Part shown: positions 62,524 to 64,000 of the stretch, in pieces | How the letters are laid out: the number at the start of each line of letters is the position of its first letter | Numbering within the stretch: the stretch's first letter is position 1 | From: Pachyseris speciosa | Taxonomy: Eukaryota > Cnidaria > Anthozoa > Scleractinia > Pachyseridae | Direction of reading: 5' to 3' | Length of the DNA stretch: 64,000 bases | NCBI GenBank assembly: GCA_016490735.1 | Contig: JAEMWC010001523.1 | Coordinates: 7,501-71,500, forward strand | Made by a program: the position numbers and the translations under genes | Notes under the pieces: model-generated | The model's input: only the letters and a program-made list of their open reading frames with translations | Database searches by the model: none | Told to the model about the DNA's origin: nothing

Positions 62524-64000
62524 ATGGCCTCGCCGGTTACAAATCTCGATCATATTTTCAGCAAGGAGTCGAACTGTCCCATCTGCTTGGAAGAATATGT
62601 TGAGCCAAAGGTTTTACCATGTCTTCACAACATTTGTAAGAAATGCCTCAAAGAGATGCTTCATCGCCATACCGTCAGCTTTCACTGTCCGATCTGCCGC
62701 GGTGTATGTTCTATTCCTGAACGCGGAGTCAACGGTTTTCCCACAAACGATTACTTGGCGAGATTGATCCGAGAATCACCGGCCAAGAAAGTTATACAAG
62801 AGATCAAGAAAGCATTGAAAGAGTGTGGCGCAAAGCTGACGATTGTGAGGAGAATTTACGACGAAGCTAAAATCGACATAGAACGGCAAGGAGAGACGAT
62901 CAAGAAGAAAGTTCACGAAGACTTTGAAAACCTAGTCGAAGTTTTGCGAAAACAAGAAGAGGCTTTGTGTAGTGAAGTCGATAGTTTGGTGGAAAGGGAG
63001 GAGAAAAAACATCCGGCAGGTTTTCTTACATTACAGACAGAGAAATTATTGACTCACATCGAAGGGAGATTAAAACTACGAGACAACCTTGACATTGCTA
63101 ACGACAGAGAACATTTGATGAACAGAATAAGAGATGCAAATATTGCGTGTACGAAACTAAGTCATTTGCATTCTGCTGAGAATGAAAAACCTAAAACTTT
63201 GTTTGAGTTTACACACAACAAAGAAGTGCTTCAGTGCGTCAGTGGAAACATGTTTGGTTCAGTGGCTCTGAAAGGAGAATTGAATAATCCAAATACGCTA
63301 ATACAGTCGCCTGTCTCGGATGATTTACAAAGCCTTGAAGTCTTAAAGCCTGGCACGAAGTTTCATTCTCTGAGCATTCCGCAGCCTCTAAAGCGCAAGT
63401 TTCAACCTTTTGCGGTGGCTATGAATGACGAAGGTAGCATTGCGATTAGCGATCAAGGCAATCACACTGTATTGCTTTACGGCAAAGAAGGAGAGTTTAT
63501 GGCTCGCATTGGAGGAAGAGGTTCGAACCAAGGGGGTCTTGAATCACCAACCGGAGTGACGTTTTTAACAAGACACCTGATCGCCATTGCGGATGGCTGT
63601 CTTTTCGGCAATCCTGCACGTATTCAAGCTTTTGATAGCTGTGGGCGATTTACGCGCTGTCTAGTTCAACTGACGTCGAATTTTTATTGGTTCACGCGGC
63701 TCTCAACTGCTAACAACGAGCGGTTCATTGTCACGTGCACACCTGTCATGCCTGGATATGAACCATGTATTAAGGTATTCAGCACTAGTGCAGACGAACT
63801 GTTGTCTTTTGGCAGTGGCCTGTCTGGCAAACTTCTGCATCCTATCAAAGCTGTTATGCACAACAACGAGTACTTCGTTTCAGACGTGGACAAAAAGAAC
63901 AACCGTTGTATGGTTAGCGTGTTTGACCAGGAAGGCAAATATTTGCGAGCCTTTGGCGAATGCATGCTAAAGAAGGACCCCAATGAGCACGCGTTCTATC
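62524..64000 (+). CDS. RING / coiled-coil / NHL-repeat protein (TRIM-like E3), 3' truncated by window
   Basis: Probable ubiquitin E3 ligase of the TRIM-NHL type (compare TRIM2/3/32/71). The frame is open from ATG 62524, the first after an in-frame stop, to the window edge: 492 codons with no intron and no stop. A C3HC4 RING finger lies at residues 18-58, with zinc ligands Cys18, Cys21, Cys33, His35, Cys38, Cys41, Cys55 and Cys58. No B-box cysteine/histidine cluster follows. Residues about 90-230 are rich in Glu, Lys and Leu and fit a coiled coil for self-association. NHL-type beta-propeller blades begin near residue 290 (pattern PFAVAMNDEG, then SDQGNHTV, then RIGGRG). RING recruits an E2 enzyme; the NHL propeller usually binds protein or RNA targets. 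Such intronless genes are often lineage-expanded in invertebrates, so a one-to-one orthologue is not implied. The C-terminus lies outside the window. Confidence 0.93.
   Translation, partial: MASPVTNLDHIFSKESNCPICLEEYVEPKVLPCLHNICKKCLKEMLHRHTVSFHCPICRGVCSIPERGVNGFPTNDYLARLIRESPAKKVIQEIKKALKECGAKLTIVRRIYDEAKIDIERQGETIKKKVHEDFENLVEVLRKQEEALCSEVDSLVEREEKKHPAGFLTLQTEKLLTHIEGRLKLRDNLDIANDREHLMNRIRDANIACTKLSHLHSAENEKPKTLFEFTHNKEVLQCVSGNMFGSVALKGELNNPNTLIQSPVSDDLQSLEVLKPGTKFHSLSIPQPLKRKFQPFAVAMNDEGSIAISDQGNHTVLLYGKEGEFMARIGGRGSNQGGLESPTGVTFLTRHLIAIADGCLFGNPARIQAFDSCGRFTRCLVQLTSNFYWFTRLSTANNERFIVTCTPVMPGYEPCIKVFSTSADELLSFGSGLSGKLLHPIKAVMHNNEYFVSDVDKKNNRCMVSVFDQEGKYLRAFGECMLKKDPNEHAFY

Noticed and set aside
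62412..62603. 63-codon frame overlapping the start of the RING gene
   Set aside because: It is in a different frame from the RING-coiled-coil-NHL reading frame, which continues open to the window edge.

Overview
The window is eukaryotic nuclear DNA, most probably from an anthozoan cnidarian such as a stony coral. The evidence is: genes split into many short GT-AG exons; AT-rich introns packed with small inverted-repeat elements and decayed LINEs; an animal ephexin-type RhoGEF; a seven-exon triosephosphate isomerase; and a single-exon RING/NHL E3 ligase. The species call is an inference; no database was searched. Three real protein-coding genes are visible, all on the + strand. (1) 11284-33192: a 1247-residue ephexin-family Rho guanine nucleotide exchange factor. 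It has a Pro-rich and acidic N-terminal half, then DH, PH and SH3 domains, in 22 coding exons that join in frame. (2) 41162-58014: triosephosphate isomerase, 7 exons, 247 residues, all catalytic residues present. (3) 62524 to beyond the window edge: a TRIM-like RING / coiled-coil / NHL protein, first 492 codons, intronless so far. Layout: 1-11000 is gene-poor, with a broken THAP-domain fragment, a LINE 3' end carrying a nested element, tRNA-like repeats, tandem duplications and several MITEs. 11-34 kb is the RhoGEF gene; its introns hold a 3.4-kb foldback element (19165-22600), a composite repeat with a 16-bp target duplication (27219-27823), a LINE fragment and MITEs. 34-41 kb is intergenic and repeat-rich. 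41-58 kb is the TPI gene; its first intron carries a three-level nest of mobile elements (41671-46508), with a 5'-truncated L1/Tx1-type LINE at the core. The later TPI introns hold a 5S-rRNA-like relic, MITEs and a long CT tract. 58-62.5 kb is repeat-rich intergenic DNA before the TRIM-like gene. The three genes have no obvious shared pathway: Rho GTPase activation and cytoskeleton, glycolysis, and ubiquitin ligation. The notable feature is the density and nesting of non-autonomous elements. Most other open frames in this window are chance frames in non-coding or repeat DNA.
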